Assembly: GCF_004764705.1 (NCBI RefSeq)
Contig: NZ_SHLX01000013.1
Span: 62,001-126,000, forward strand
Length of the DNA: 64,000 nucleotides
Reading direction: 5' to 3'
From: Paenibacillus cymbidii
Lineage (GTDB): Bacteria > Bacillota > Bacilli > Paenibacillales > NBRC-103111
Position numbers and translations under genes: made by a program. Each line of letters opens with the position of its first letter. The first letter of the stretch is position 1. Shown here piece by piece: positions 17,903 to 26,880 of this stretch. The notes beneath the pieces were generated by a model. It was not told the origin of the DNA. It did no database searches and saw nothing but the letters and a program-made list of their open reading frames with translations.

Positions 17903-19545
17903 GCGCCGATCACATCCTTCACGGTTATCGCGTTCGGCTGCCACTCGCGGATAAGCCGGTTGACCGCCGTCGTGTAGAAATAGTTGCCGCTGAAGAACGC
18001 GGCAGGCTCGGCATCGGCAACGATCAGCCCGTCGAACAGCATCGCGCAGCGCGTCGCATGCGCCGCCGCAAATTCTACGTCGTGGCTGGCCATCACGATC
18101 GCGCCGCCTTTGTCGCATTCCGCACGCAGCCGCACGGCCAGCGCACGCTTCGCTTCGGGGTCGAGCCCTTTGGTCGGCTCGTCGAGCAGCAGCAGCTTCG
18201 GCTGCGTCGCCAGAATGCCGCTCAGCGCGAGCTGCTGCCGCTCTCCTCCGCTCAAGTCATAAGGGTGGCGCTGCAGCAGGCCCGCCGCGGCGAACGGCGC
18301 GAGCAGTTGATCTTCCGCCGCCGGCAAGCCAAGCGAATGCGCGCGGGCCGCGGCCGTGCGCAGCTCCGTTTCCACCGTTTCGCCGAGGAAGTGGAGCAGC
18401 GGATTTTGCGCCAAATAGCCGATCCGCACATATCGCTCCCGCTCGTCGATTCGTTTGAGCGGCTTGCCGGCGAACGCGACCTGCCCCGATTGAACCGGCA
18501 GCAGCCCGCACAACGCCTGCAGCAGCGTCGATTTGCCGCTGCCGTTCGCGCCGAACAACACGAGCAGCTCGCCGGCGGCGACATCGAGCGACACCCCGCG
18601 CAAAATCGGCGCCGCTTTGCCGTAACGGAACCAGACGTCGTCCGCGTGCAGCTCCGGCGCCGTGCGGCCGCGCGATCTCCTGTCCGCCGCACCGCGCGCG
18701 CCGCCATCGGCGGCAGCCGGCGGCGCGCCAAGATGCGCGCGCAGCGCTTGCCGCGCCTCTTTCGCACGCAGAAACGGCGCGCCGCCGATGCCAAGCGCGC
18801 GGAACAGCTTCCCCGCCTCCGGCAGGAAAGCGGCCGCGGCCGGGTCGTCCGTCCGCGCCAGCTCCGCGGGTGTTCCTTGCGCCGTCACCCGGCCGTCCTG
18901 GACGATGACGATCCGGTCCGCCAGCGGCCACACCTCTTCCATCCGATGCTCCGTGACAATGACCGTAATGCCGAATTCTTCGTTCACGCGGCGTACCAGC
19001 TGCAGAAACTCGCGCGCGGCGACCGGATCGAGCTCGGCCGTCGGTTCGTCGAGCAGCAGCACCTCCGGCTGGAGCACCAGCACCGCCGCCAGGTTGATCA
19101 GCTGCCGCTGGCCGCCGGACAGCTCCAGCGTCGGCCTCGCGAGCAGCGGCTCCAGATCGAACAGCTGGGCGATTTCCGCCACCCGCTTGCGCATGTGCAT
19201 CGGCGCAACGCCGACATTTTCCAGCGAAAACGTCAACTCCTCCATGACGCGCTCCATCACGATCTGGCTTTCCGGATTTTGCATCACCATGCCGATGCGC
19301 TGGCTCAGTTCAAGCGGCCGGAACGACGCCAGCGGGCTGCCATTGAAACGGACTGCGCCCGTGAGTCGGCCAGCCGGAAGCAGGTCGGGCTTCAGCAGCT
19401 TGAGCAAGGTCGATTTGCCGCTGCCCGACGGGCCGCAAACGACGACGAATTCACCGGCTTCCGCCGCCAAGGTGGCGCCGGCGAGCGCGGCTTGCCGCTG
19501 GCCCGGGTACGTATACGCCGCATCGGTTATCGCAATTTGCGCCAT
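17878..19545 (-). CDS. ECF transporter ATPase, fused EcfA-EcfA' (two ABC domains)
   Basis: A 555-residue protein made of two complete ATP-binding cassettes, where most ECF systems use two separate genes. Cassette 1 has Walker A GPSGSGKST, signature LSGGQRQ and Walker B LLLDEPTAELD, followed by an H-loop in VTEHRME. Cassette 2 has GANGSGKST, LSGGERQQ and LLLDEPTKGLD with a switch His in MASHDVEF. The two are joined by a Gly/Ala/Arg-rich linker near residues 280-300. It energises uptake with the T component, whose gene overlaps by 19 bp. ATG 19545 was chosen because the longer upstream frame lies over the T gene and is not protein-like. Confidence 0.93.
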   Translation of the reverse strand: MAQIAITDAAYTYPGQRQAALAGATLAAEAGEFVVVCGPSGSGKSTLLKLLKPDLLPAGRLTGAVRFNGSPLASFRPLELSQRIGMVMQNPESQIVMERVMEELTFSLENVGVAPMHMRKRVAEIAQLFDLEPLLARPTLELSGGQRQLINLAAVLVLQPEVLLLDEPTAELDPVAAREFLQLVRRVNEEFGITVIVTEHRMEEVWPLADRIVIVQDGRVTAQGTPAELARTDDPAAAAFLPEAGKLFRALGIGGAPFLRAKEARQALRAHLGAPPAAADGGARGAADRRSRGRTAPELHADDVWFRYGKAAPILRGVSLDVAAGELLVLFGANGSGKSTLLQALCGLLPVQSGQVAFAGKPLKRIDERERYVRIGYLAQNPLLHFLGETVETELRTAAARAHSLGLPAAEDQLLAPFAAAGLLQRHPYDLSGGERQQLALSGILATQPKLLLLDEPTKGLDPEAKRALAVRLRAECDKGGAIVMASHDVEFAAAHATRCAMLFDGLIVADAEPAAFFSGNYFYTTAVNRLIREWQPNAITVKDVIGACAPAFSS

Positions 19546-20408
19546 CGGAGACGATCCCTGCCTTCCATCGCGAGCGGAATGCATAAGTACGCCGCATACC
19601 CCGCCCAAAAAATAACTTCCGTTCCTTGCGGCATCACCGTCGTCGGCAGCGTCGGATACACCTCGTACCTCGTGCGGCCCAGCGCCCAGCCGACGGCGCA
19701 CAACGCGCCGGCCGCGGCGAACGCGGCCGCAAACCGGCCGTCCCGCCGCCGCCACCGATACGGCCAGAACAACGTTCGCGGCCCGCTGCCGTAGCCGCGC
19801 GCTTTCATCGAATCGGCGGTTTGCAGCCCTTCCTCCAGCGTCCAGGTCAGCATCAGCTGCACGAACGCCATGCCGTCGCGCGCCCGTTTGCGCAGCGGGC
19901 CTTCCAGCGGGTTGACGCCTTTCGTCCGCTGCACGGCGGCAATTTGCCCGAACCTTGCGGCGAGCAAGGGCAAGCTCCGCAGCGCCATTGCCAGCAGCAG
20001 CGCTCCTTTTGGCGAAACGGCGCCGAACAGGTGCATGATTTTGTCCGAGGTGAAGACGTGCTGGATCGAAAGAAACCAAATCATCACGGCAAACAGCGAA
20101 ACCGCCGACAACGCGCCGTACGCAAACGATTCCAGCGTAAACGGCTGGTCCAGCCAGTAAAACAAAATGTGCGAGCCGCGGTGAGAAATCAGCGGATTGA
20201 GCAAAGCCGTCGCCAAGGCGACCAGCAGGAAGAAACGGATCGTTCTGCGCCGCGAGGCCAACCCTCCCTGCAGGGCGACCAGCAGCAGGCCTGCGGCGAC
20301 CGCCGCCAGCAAGTACAGCGGCTGCTTGAACACGAACAGCGACACGACAACGCCGATGTAGTAAAACAGGACGGCCGCCGGATGCACGAAACGAAGCCCG
20401 GCGTTCAT
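19527..20408 (-). CDS. ecfT: ECF transporter T component (EcfT)
   Basis: A 293-residue membrane scaffold protein that couples the ATPase to the S component. It has about five hydrophobic segments and the two coupling-helix signatures of EcfT, ALRSLPLLAARFGQIAAVQRTKG (first Ala-Arg-Ser helix) and DSMKARGYG (second Ala-Arg-Gly motif). ATG 20408 overlaps the stop of the upstream lipoprotein gene (ATGA), and its 3' end overlaps the ATPase gene, so the genes are translationally coupled. Confidence 0.92.
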   Translation of the reverse strand: MNAGLRFVHPAAVLFYYIGVVVSLFVFKQPLYLLAAVAAGLLLVALQGGLASRRRTIRFFLLVALATALLNPLISHRGSHILFYWLDQPFTLESFAYGALSAVSLFAVMIWFLSIQHVFTSDKIMHLFGAVSPKGALLLAMALRSLPLLAARFGQIAAVQRTKGVNPLEGPLRKRARDGMAFVQLMLTWTLEEGLQTADSMKARGYGSGPRTLFWPYRWRRRDGRFAAAFAAAGALCAVGWALGRTRYEVYPTLPTTVMPQGTEVIFWAGYAAYLCIPLAMEGRDRLRWRKLR

Positions 20409-21127
20409 GGCTTCGCTCCGATATCTTTGCCGAGGTCGAGCGTATACAGCCATTCGATGCGATCGCCGGCCTTCACCTCGTAAGTCCCCGCACCCTTGCC
20501 GGCGAATACGTCGTTGACGCGGAACAGCCAACCGCTTTTGGCGCCGCGGTCGTATTCGTACAGGTTGTCGATCCCTTTCACGTACGCCATGGCTCCCTTG
20601 CCGGAGTACTCCATCTGCAGCTTTCGGGCGCGAGTCGCTTCACTCAGGACGGCCAATACCGTCGTTTCGCCTTTAACGGGGACTGACGTTTCCTTCAGGA
20701 TCTCGCCGTGCTTGTCATCGCCGACGATGCGCAGCGTCACCGCTTCGACAGCCGGCGTGGCCGCCGGGGCGGCCGATGGCGGCGCGCTTGCCGCTGCGGA
20801 CGGCGCGGCGGCTGTGCTCGCTGCCGCTGAAGCCGGCGGCGTGGCCGTTGCGGCCGCAGGCGGCGCCGACGGCATTGGCGTCGCGCTTGCCGACGCGCTT
20901 GGCGCGGGCTGCGTTGGCGTTGGCGCGGCGGAGGCCGGCGTGGCCGCGCTCGCGGGCGGCTGCGCCGTTGCCGCAGGCGGCGATGCCGATGCAGCCCCTG
21001 GCGCGGCCGAAGCCGACGGCCCCGCCGCATCGCCGGACTTGGCGCCGGCGCAGCCAACAAGCATGAACAAAACAACGATCAGCGCCGCCCATACGGCTGC
21101 GGTTCTCCTTGCATACCCTCTGGTCAA
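20405..21127 (-). CDS. DUF4430 (transcobalamin-like) lipoprotein with long Pro/Ala/Ser linker
   Basis: A 240-residue surface lipoprotein. The signal peptide ends in a lipobox (FMLVGC, Cys26). A roughly 100-residue Pro/Ala/Ser/Thr stalk (about 30-128) is followed by a single DUF4430 domain (about 130-238) with the family pattern KGIDNLYEYDRGAKSGWLFRVND and YEVKAGDRIEWLYTLD. DUF4430 corresponds to the C-terminal beta-domain of intrinsic factor and transcobalamin. The stalk would project the domain from the membrane to pass B12 to the ECF importer encoded directly downstream (inference). The start is TTG at 21127 with AAAGGGG 7 nt upstream. The linker is very GC-rich. Confidence 0.82.
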   Translation of the reverse strand: MTRGYARRTAAVWAALIVVLFMLVGCAGAKSGDAAGPSASAAPGAASASPPAATAQPPASAATPASAAPTPTQPAPSASASATPMPSAPPAAATATPPASAAASTAAAPSAAASAPPSAAPAATPAVEAVTLRIVGDDKHGEILKETSVPVKGETTVLAVLSEATRARKLQMEYSGKGAMAYVKGIDNLYEYDRGAKSGWLFRVNDVFAGKGAGTYEVKAGDRIEWLYTLDLGKDIGAKP

Positions 21128-21234
21128 GAACGATCCCCTTTCCGCTTTCCCGCAAAATAGCCACTATCCGCGATGCACCCGCGCCTTGAAAACCTGTAGC
21201 AGCCCATCCAACTGCCCCCCGCGACCCGCCAGCA

Positions 21235-21486
21235 AAATAAGCCACATAAAATGGCTTATTGCCGCCATTTCGCCCGCCTCATCAAAAATAGCCAGCGAAA
21301 TCATGGCCTATTTGGACCAAAACGGCCCCCATTCGAACTTTCGCAGCGAATAGCCAGTGAAATCGCTGGCTATTTCCGCGAGACCGGCCGTTTTGGGCGA
21401 AATAGGCCATAAAAAGCGGCTTATTTCGTCTGGCCCAACCTGCCCGGAGCGACGACGCCGATTTAAGCCGATTTTCCGGCTTATTT
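21235..21486. repeat. Four-palindrome cassette B, with an extra fifth palindrome
   Basis: Palindromes are centred at 21248 (T1), 21299.5 (T2), 21361.5 (T2) and 21413 (T1), giving steps of 51.5, 62 and 51.5 bp. A weaker fifth hairpin (TAAGCCG…CGGCTTA) is centred at 21473.5. The cassette occupies the 427-bp gap between two B12 genes that read the same way, so it would be transcribed inside their mRNA. The gap holds nothing else that I can identify. Confidence 0.9.
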
Positions 21487-21554
21487 CGCCAGGCCCAGCC
21501 TAACAGCGCGGTAGGGAGCCCCAAACTGACGTCAGGCTCCCCGTCCACAACCGC

Positions 21555-24233
21555 TTATCGCACGCTTTCGTAAGCGCGAACCGCCACAACGGCCAACATC
21601 TCGCGCGTCACCGTCGCTTTCGGCGCAAAATGCGTGTCGTCCACGCCGGTCATCAGCCCGGCCTGTTCGACCGCAAGCAGCGCGTCCTGCGAGTAGTCCG
21701 CCGCTTCGGCGGCATCGCGGAACCGCGGAACCGCGACGTGCTCCGCCTGAAGCTGCAGCGCACGGGTCAGCATCAGCGCAAGCTGCTCGCGCGTCACTTT
21801 CGCCTCCGGCGCGAACCGGTCGTCATCGACGCCTTGCACGATGCCTTGCTTGCGCGCCGCTTCGATATAGCCGGCATACCAGCTGTCCGCCGGCACATCG
21901 GCGAAGGCCGACTTGGCCGAGCCGTCGACCGGGATGCCCAGCGCGCGCACGAGCGATGCCGCCAGCTCCGCGCGGGTCAGCTCCTTGTTCGGCGAGAAGC
22001 CTTCGCCGCCGGTGCCTTGCAGCAAGCCGAGCTTGCTTGCTTCCGCAATGTACGGCTTTGCCCAGTCTGCCGCTTGCTCGTAATCGGCGTACAAGTTCAG
22101 CGGCTGCGCATATCGGACCACGCTTGGCGAACCGTTCGGCTGGTAACCGGTCACCACGATGGTGTAATTGCCGTTCGGCAATCCGCCGGCGATCGTCGCC
22201 TTGCCTGCCGCGTCCGTCGTATACGACTTGCCGTCCACTTCCACCGCGAGCCCGGTTCCCGGTTTGATGACGCGCTCATTTTTCGTCCAGTCCCATGTTT
22301 CCTGGGTTACGGCAAGCTGAATGCTTTCTCCCGCCTTCGGCTGCTCGGGAGCGACGGCCACCTCATGAACGTAAGCGGCGGAATATCCGTAGTAGATGTA
22401 TATGCGGTCGTTCGGACGCAAATCAAACTGATCCATGGCAAGCGACGGATACTCCCAGGCACCGTCGCGCAAGACGGCGAACATCCAGCCGTCCGCCGCG
22501 TCGGCAGCGGCGTCGCCGATAGCCGCGACGTAATTGCCGTATGCGGATGACTTCATTTCCACGTTGACGCCGTTTGCGGCGGCCAACCGCTGCAGGGCAT
22601 CCAGCGCATAAACGGCAGTAACGACGCCTTCCGCGATCGGCCCTTTTGGCCCTTCGACGTGCAGCGTCACATTTACGCCCGCCGGGATCACGTTCAGGCT
22701 GGCGACCGCTTTCAACAACGACGGCGCCGCGCCTTCCTGATAGCCTGTAATCGTAACCGCCGCTGCTCCCGCGGCCGAAACGCCGTCGAACGCCGCCACG
22801 CCGCGCTCGTCCGTTGTCGCTTTTTTGCCGCCGATTTGTACGGTTGCTCCCGCCGCCGGTTCGACCGCTTCCTTGTTCGCCGTCCAATCCCACGACGACT
22901 GGTAAACCGTCACCGTAAACGGTTGCCCCGCTTTCGGCGCGGCCGGCTTCACGTTGACGTCGTGCACGAATTTCGTCGTGCCGCCGTAGTAGACGATCAG
23001 CCGGTCGTTCGGCTGCAGCTCGAAATCGCTCATCCCCACCTGCGGATAAACCCAAACTCCGCCGCGCTCGACTGCGTACTGCCAGCCGTCAAATCCCGAC
23101 GCGGCAATGCCGTTGATGCCATTCACATAGCTGCCGAAAGAGGCAGTAACAATGTCGAGATCCAGCTTCTGCTGACCGGCAAATTTCTGCAAAGCTTCCA
23201 TCGCATTGCTTGCCGACGCGTCGCCGGTTGCGAGCGTGCTTTGCGGACCTTCGATCCGCAGCGAAACGGCCGCATTCGTGCGGATATGATGAAACAGCGT
23301 GCCTTGCTTCGCGGCGTACAGGCGATAGGCCACGAGCGCTTCCAGCGCCTGCTCCGTCGACATGGCGGAAGACGCGCCTCCGGCCGCATGCGCATAACCG
23401 CCGTCCGCCTGGCGATAGCTCGCCAGGTGCTCGAGCAGACTCGCTTGCTTCGCGAACGTTTCGCCCGCCGGATCGAGCCCCAGGCTCGTCAGCCCCACAA
23501 TGGCTTGCGCCGCGCTTTCGCTGCTGTTGCTCATGCCGTCGAAGCCGCCGTTGTCTTTCTGCTGCGCGGCCATCCAGGCAACCGCCTTGTCGGCGGCTTG
23601 CTTGACTTCTTCCTGCTGGCCGTACAACGGCGCCAGCGCCGCGACCGCCATAGCCGTGACGTCGACCGTGCTCGCTTCGCCGGTAATATACGACCAGCCG
23701 CCGTCCGCCGCCTGCTGCGCGAGCAGCCATTTGGCCAGGCTGTCCGGCGTATTGACCGCTCCCTCGGGAAGCGTGTGGCTGCCGCTGTTCAGCGCCAGCA
23801 AGCCAAAAATCGCGCCCATCGCCCCCGACTTGGCGATATTGCCTTCCGCGGCAATCGCCCGGATCAAGTTTACCCCGGCGAATGACGCCGGGTTCTCCCC
23901 GATCGCCTTCACGACCAAGGCATAACGCTCGGCGTCGGTGACACTGGCGAATTTGCCGCCCGTTTTGCCGATCGTTTGCTCGAGCTTGTCTTTATAAGCC
24001 TGCGGCACCTCGTACCCGGCGCGCGCCAGCGCAAACGCCGACCAGTCGGACAACTCCGCGCCCGAGCGCTGCAGCCAGGCGGCTGCCCCCGCAATCGCCT
24101 CTTCCGTCGTCGGCGCAGCCGAATCCGTCCGCGCCGCGGCCGCCACCCCGGCGAACGCATGCAGCGCCACCAGCAGCGCAAGCAGCGCGAGTGCCGCCCT
24201 CTTTTTCACCTGTCGTGCCGTCCAACCAACCAT
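21555..24233 (-). CDS. S-layer-anchored intrinsic-factor-like protein: alpha-toroid, two DUF4430, three SLH
   Basis: An 892-residue exported surface protein. Order: signal peptide (1-33); an alpha/alpha-toroid of terpene-cyclase/prenyltransferase-type repeats (about 40-310; LLAQQAADGGWSYITGE, MAAQQKDNGGFDGM, YRQADGGYAHAAG); DUF4430 (about 315-430; GFDGWQYAVERGGVWVYPQV, LQPNDRLIVYYG); an Ig-like linker; a second DUF4430 (about 535-640; ADGWMFAVLRDGAWEYPSLA, LRPNDRIYIYYG); another Ig-like linker; and three SLH repeats (about 740-892) that bind secondary cell-wall polymer. An alpha-toroid followed by a DUF4430-type beta-domain is the layout of human intrinsic factor and transcobalamin. With the riboswitch upstream and the ECF genes downstream, a B12-capture role is strongly suggested. 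The start ATG has GGAGGAGAGG upstream. Confidence 0.85.
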   Translation of the reverse strand: MVGWTARQVKKRAALALLALLVALHAFAGVAAAARTDSAAPTTEEAIAGAAAWLQRSGAELSDWSAFALARAGYEVPQAYKDKLEQTIGKTGGKFASVTDAERYALVVKAIGENPASFAGVNLIRAIAAEGNIAKSGAMGAIFGLLALNSGSHTLPEGAVNTPDSLAKWLLAQQAADGGWSYITGEASTVDVTAMAVAALAPLYGQQEEVKQAADKAVAWMAAQQKDNGGFDGMSNSSESAAQAIVGLTSLGLDPAGETFAKQASLLEHLASYRQADGGYAHAAGGASSAMSTEQALEALVAYRLYAAKQGTLFHHIRTNAAVSLRIEGPQSTLATGDASASNAMEALQKFAGQQKLDLDIVTASFGSYVNGINGIAASGFDGWQYAVERGGVWVYPQVGMSDFELQPNDRLIVYYGGTTKFVHDVNVKPAAPKAGQPFTVTVYQSSWDWTANKEAVEPAAGATVQIGGKKATTDERGVAAFDGVSAAGAAAVTITGYQEGAAPSLLKAVASLNVIPAGVNVTLHVEGPKGPIAEGVVTAVYALDALQRLAAANGVNVEMKSSAYGNYVAAIGDAAADAADGWMFAVLRDGAWEYPSLAMDQFDLRPNDRIYIYYGYSAAYVHEVAVAPEQPKAGESIQLAVTQETWDWTKNERVIKPGTGLAVEVDGKSYTTDAAGKATIAGGLPNGNYTIVVTGYQPNGSPSVVRYAQPLNLYADYEQAADWAKPYIAEASKLGLLQGTGGEGFSPNKELTRAELAASLVRALGIPVDGSAKSAFADVPADSWYAGYIEAARKQGIVQGVDDDRFAPEAKVTREQLALMLTRALQLQAEHVAVPRFRDAAEAADYSQDALLAVEQAGLMTGVDDTHFAPKATVTREMLAVVAVRAYESVR

Positions 24234-24304
24234 TCTTCGATCCTCTCCTCCGCCGAAATTCCTGCTTGCGCAAACAACCGAGCGCGCCGGTTTCCCCGCA
24301 CGAA

Positions 24305-24333
24305 CAAAAAAAGCACCCCCGCACCGGGAATGC
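24305..24333 (-). terminator. Rho-independent terminator forming the riboswitch expression platform
   Basis: On the minus strand a stem (GCATTCCC / GGGGGTGC, including G-U pairs) with a 5-nt loop is followed by seven U residues. It lies between the cobalamin aptamer and the start codon at 24233. When B12 is bound it would stop transcription of the whole uptake operon. Confidence 0.85.
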
Positions 24334-24432
24334 TCGACTATGCTAGCGAATGAACGTTAAAGAAGCGGACAGCAAACCGCCGGACGGGTTCCCTCGCACA
24401 CATAACCTATTCCTCGTAGGCTCCATGTTGTC

Positions 24433-24604
24433 GATTCGGGCAGGTCTCCTGACTCGCAAATCATCGCGGCTTCCTTCGCCTTCCCATCCGGCCCATCGCC
24501 GAACAGTGGCATCGATTGCGGAAGCGCTCCTCGCATACAGTGGCGGGACCGTGCCGGCGTTGCACCGGACTTCCCTATTAAGCTGACACGCAGCACCCGA
24601 ATCT
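24433..24604 (-). promoter_or_regulatory. Cobalamin riboswitch aptamer
   Basis: Read on the minus strand, the region has the conserved B12-box elements in order: AATAGGGAAGTCCGGTGCAA-type core, ACGGTCCCGCCACTGT, GCCACTG again, GGGAAGGC and the 3' block GAGTCAGGAGACCTGCC. The terminal P1 stem GATTCGGG / CCCGAATC closes exactly at 24604 and 24433. A terminator follows 100 nt downstream. The aptamer controls the S-layer protein, the DUF4430 lipoprotein and the ECF T, A and S genes. Confidence 0.95.
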
Positions 24605-24643
24605 ATGAAACTATGAAGTTGTTTGCCCCCCTATCTTAGCATC

Positions 24644-24676
24644 CGCCTTTCCGATTGTCCATGCAATCGGAAGGCG
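24644..24676. terminator. Strong hairpin after the chemoreceptor gene
   Basis: A 13-bp stem (CGCCTTTCCGATTG / CAATCGGAAGGCG, one bulge) begins 6 nt past the chemoreceptor stop codon at 24682. There is no U-run on the minus strand, so termination efficiency is uncertain. It also separates the chemoreceptor from the riboswitch promoter region. Confidence 0.5.
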
Positions 24677-24681
24677 CGCCC

Positions 24682-26811
24682 CTATAACTTGAACGGCTCC
24701 ACCAGCGTTTGCAGACGACCGGCCATAGCGGTCAAATGGACGGAGGACGCGGCGATGTCTTCCATCGAAGCGAGCTGCTCCTGTGCGGCGGCCGATACGT
24801 GCTGCGTGCCGGCTGCAGATGATTGCGCCACATCGGCGATGGCGGCGATCGACTGCACGACCCGCTCGGTCTCCTGCGCCATGTGCCGGGCCGCGGCCGC
24901 AACCTCGTTCACTTCGCCGCTGACGCCGCCTACGTGGCGCTCGATGTCGGCGAACAATCCGCCCGCGGTCTGCACGACCTCCAGTCCGATGCCGACTTCG
25001 CTTGTCGCCAGCTGCATCGACTGATGCGCGCTGCGGATTTCCGCTCGGATGCTGTGCACGAGGCCGGCAATCCGCTCCGCCGACCGCGCGGACTGTTCGG
25101 CCAGCTTGCGCACTTCGCCCGCCACCACGGCGAACCCTCTGCCTTCTTCGCCCGCTCTTGCCGCTTCAATCGCGGCGTTGAGCGACAGCAGGTTCGTTTG
25201 CTGCGCCACTTGGTTGATCGCTTCCGTAATGTCGCCGATTTCCCGGGAAGTGTCGGCAAGGCGGGCGATGACCAGCGCCAACGCGTCGACCGAGCCGCTG
25301 ATCGCATTCATTTGTCCCGCGGCCGTCTGGATGGCGCGCCGGCCTTGCGTCGATTTCTCCGACGCCTGCACCGTGCTTGCGGCGACCGACTGGGCGCGGG
25401 CGGCGATTTGTTCGATGCGGCCCGACACCTCGCGCACCGTGCGGGCGCTCTCTTCGACGGATGCCACTTGAAGATTGGCCCCGTTCGCCATCCGTTCGAC
25501 AATGCCGGCGATATGTTCGGTCGCGCGGGAAGTTTGTTCGGCGCTCGCCGACAGTTGGTCCGAGGAGGCGGCCAGTTGATGGGACGACTCGCCGATTTGC
25601 GCCAGAACGGCGCGGAACGATTCGCCGACGCGGCTGAAGCTGCCGGCGATCGCCTGAAACTCGTCCCTGGACCGAATCGCGAAGCCGGCCGTCAAGTCGC
25701 CGCTTGCCAGTCGAACGGCCGCCCGCTCCAATTCGCGCACGGCTTGCGCGATCGCCCGGTACAGCGCCACGAACAAATAAACGGACGCCAGCACCGCCAG
25801 TACGGCCAGCGATTGAATCAACAGCGCCGACTTCCGGTAGCTCGACGCCTGTTCGTTCAACTCCCGATCGAGCCAAACGAACCGGCTCTCCCGCTGCTCC
25901 TCGATCAGCCGATTCGCCGTTTCCGCTTGCTGCTGCCACTCCTCCCGAGTCCATAACGGCTTGATCGGCATCAGCAGCTTCGAGCGAATGTCCTCCAGCA
26001 GCCGCGCAATCGCTTCCTGCGCGGCTTCGTCGCCTGCCGTACTTCCCGCGACGGTTTCCCCGGCATGTTCGTAAATGGCCGCCCATTCCGTGCGGACCGC
26101 TTCGCCTTCGGCGGCGATCCTGTTTTTGTCGTCCGCTCCGATGCCCGTTTGGGTAAACGCCCACTGGAGGTCGGCCTGAAGGCTGCTCCATTGTACGAGC
26201 AGCGACGGGAACAGGCGGATGACTTCATTTTTCGTCTGGAACAGCTCCGCCCGCGTATCGAGCAGCAGCCCGGACGATTGGCCCGCCTGATCGATCAGCT
26301 TGACGGCCGATTTCATCAGCGAGGCATGTGCGTTGGCGCTTTCGATGCGGCTCCAACCGGCGCTCTTCGCTTTCAATTCGCTCCATTGCCTGGCGAGCTC
26401 GTCCCATGTCGGCAGCAGCGACGAATCGTCGGCCTGTTGTCCGATATACGCTTCCACCACCGCAAGCGACCGGTCGCCGTTCGCTTCGATTGCTTTCCGC
26501 TTCGCGTCGTCCGGCGCGCCGGCGCGGGCACGTTCCCCCAAGTCGCGATGCGTCTCCGCAACGGCGACGAATTCGCTCAGGGCGCGAACGGCTGCCAAAG
26601 CGTCCAACTGCTGATTCACCCGGGCAAACGATTGCCGCGACTCCAGCGCCGAACGGCCGGCGAGCACCAGCAGCGGGATCAGGACGACAAGCCCGATCAA
26701 AGCGAACTTGCGGCCGAAGGACAGGCGGCCGAGCAGCCAGATGCCCGGCTTCAAGCCGGCCGCCAGGAAGGCGAGCGGTTTCCGTGCGAATGTGTCGTCG
26801 TCGCGTTTCAT
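24682..26811 (-). CDS. Methyl-accepting chemotaxis protein
   Basis: A 709-residue transmembrane chemoreceptor. TM1 lies near residues 35-58, an extracellular helical sensor domain of about 290 residues follows, TM2 lies near 335-358, then a HAMP domain (RAAVRLASGDLTAGF), and a long signalling coiled coil. The hairpin tip is NAAIEAARAGEEGRGF with VVAGEVRKLAEQ after it, which binds CheA/CheW. The start was set at ATG 26811 because AAAGGGGAGC lies 5-8 nt upstream; an ATG 36 bp farther up has no ribosome site. The ligand is unknown. It is adjacent to, but transcribed separately from, the B12 operon. Confidence 0.93.
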   Translation of the reverse strand: MKRDDDTFARKPLAFLAAGLKPGIWLLGRLSFGRKFALIGLVVLIPLLVLAGRSALESRQSFARVNQQLDALAAVRALSEFVAVAETHRDLGERARAGAPDDAKRKAIEANGDRSLAVVEAYIGQQADDSSLLPTWDELARQWSELKAKSAGWSRIESANAHASLMKSAVKLIDQAGQSSGLLLDTRAELFQTKNEVIRLFPSLLVQWSSLQADLQWAFTQTGIGADDKNRIAAEGEAVRTEWAAIYEHAGETVAGSTAGDEAAQEAIARLLEDIRSKLLMPIKPLWTREEWQQQAETANRLIEEQRESRFVWLDRELNEQASSYRKSALLIQSLAVLAVLASVYLFVALYRAIAQAVRELERAAVRLASGDLTAGFAIRSRDEFQAIAGSFSRVGESFRAVLAQIGESSHQLAASSDQLSASAEQTSRATEHIAGIVERMANGANLQVASVEESARTVREVSGRIEQIAARAQSVAASTVQASEKSTQGRRAIQTAAGQMNAISGSVDALALVIARLADTSREIGDITEAINQVAQQTNLLSLNAAIEAARAGEEGRGFAVVAGEVRKLAEQSARSAERIAGLVHSIRAEIRSAHQSMQLATSEVGIGLEVVQTAGGLFADIERHVGGVSGEVNEVAAAARHMAQETERVVQSIAAIADVAQSSAAGTQHVSAAAQEQLASMEDIAASSVHLTAMAGRLQTLVEPFKL

Positions 26812-26880
26812 AATAAGCTCCCCTTTGAATCGATGTTGTTTTACCAATAATTCATACCTATTTACTTGGTTTTAAATGTA

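Noticed and set aside
17878..20079. 733-residue ATPase frame starting at 20079
   Set aside because: The first 178 residues lie antisense/out of frame over the EcfT gene and are Arg/Ala-rich non-protein sequence; ATG 19545 starts at the true ABC domain.
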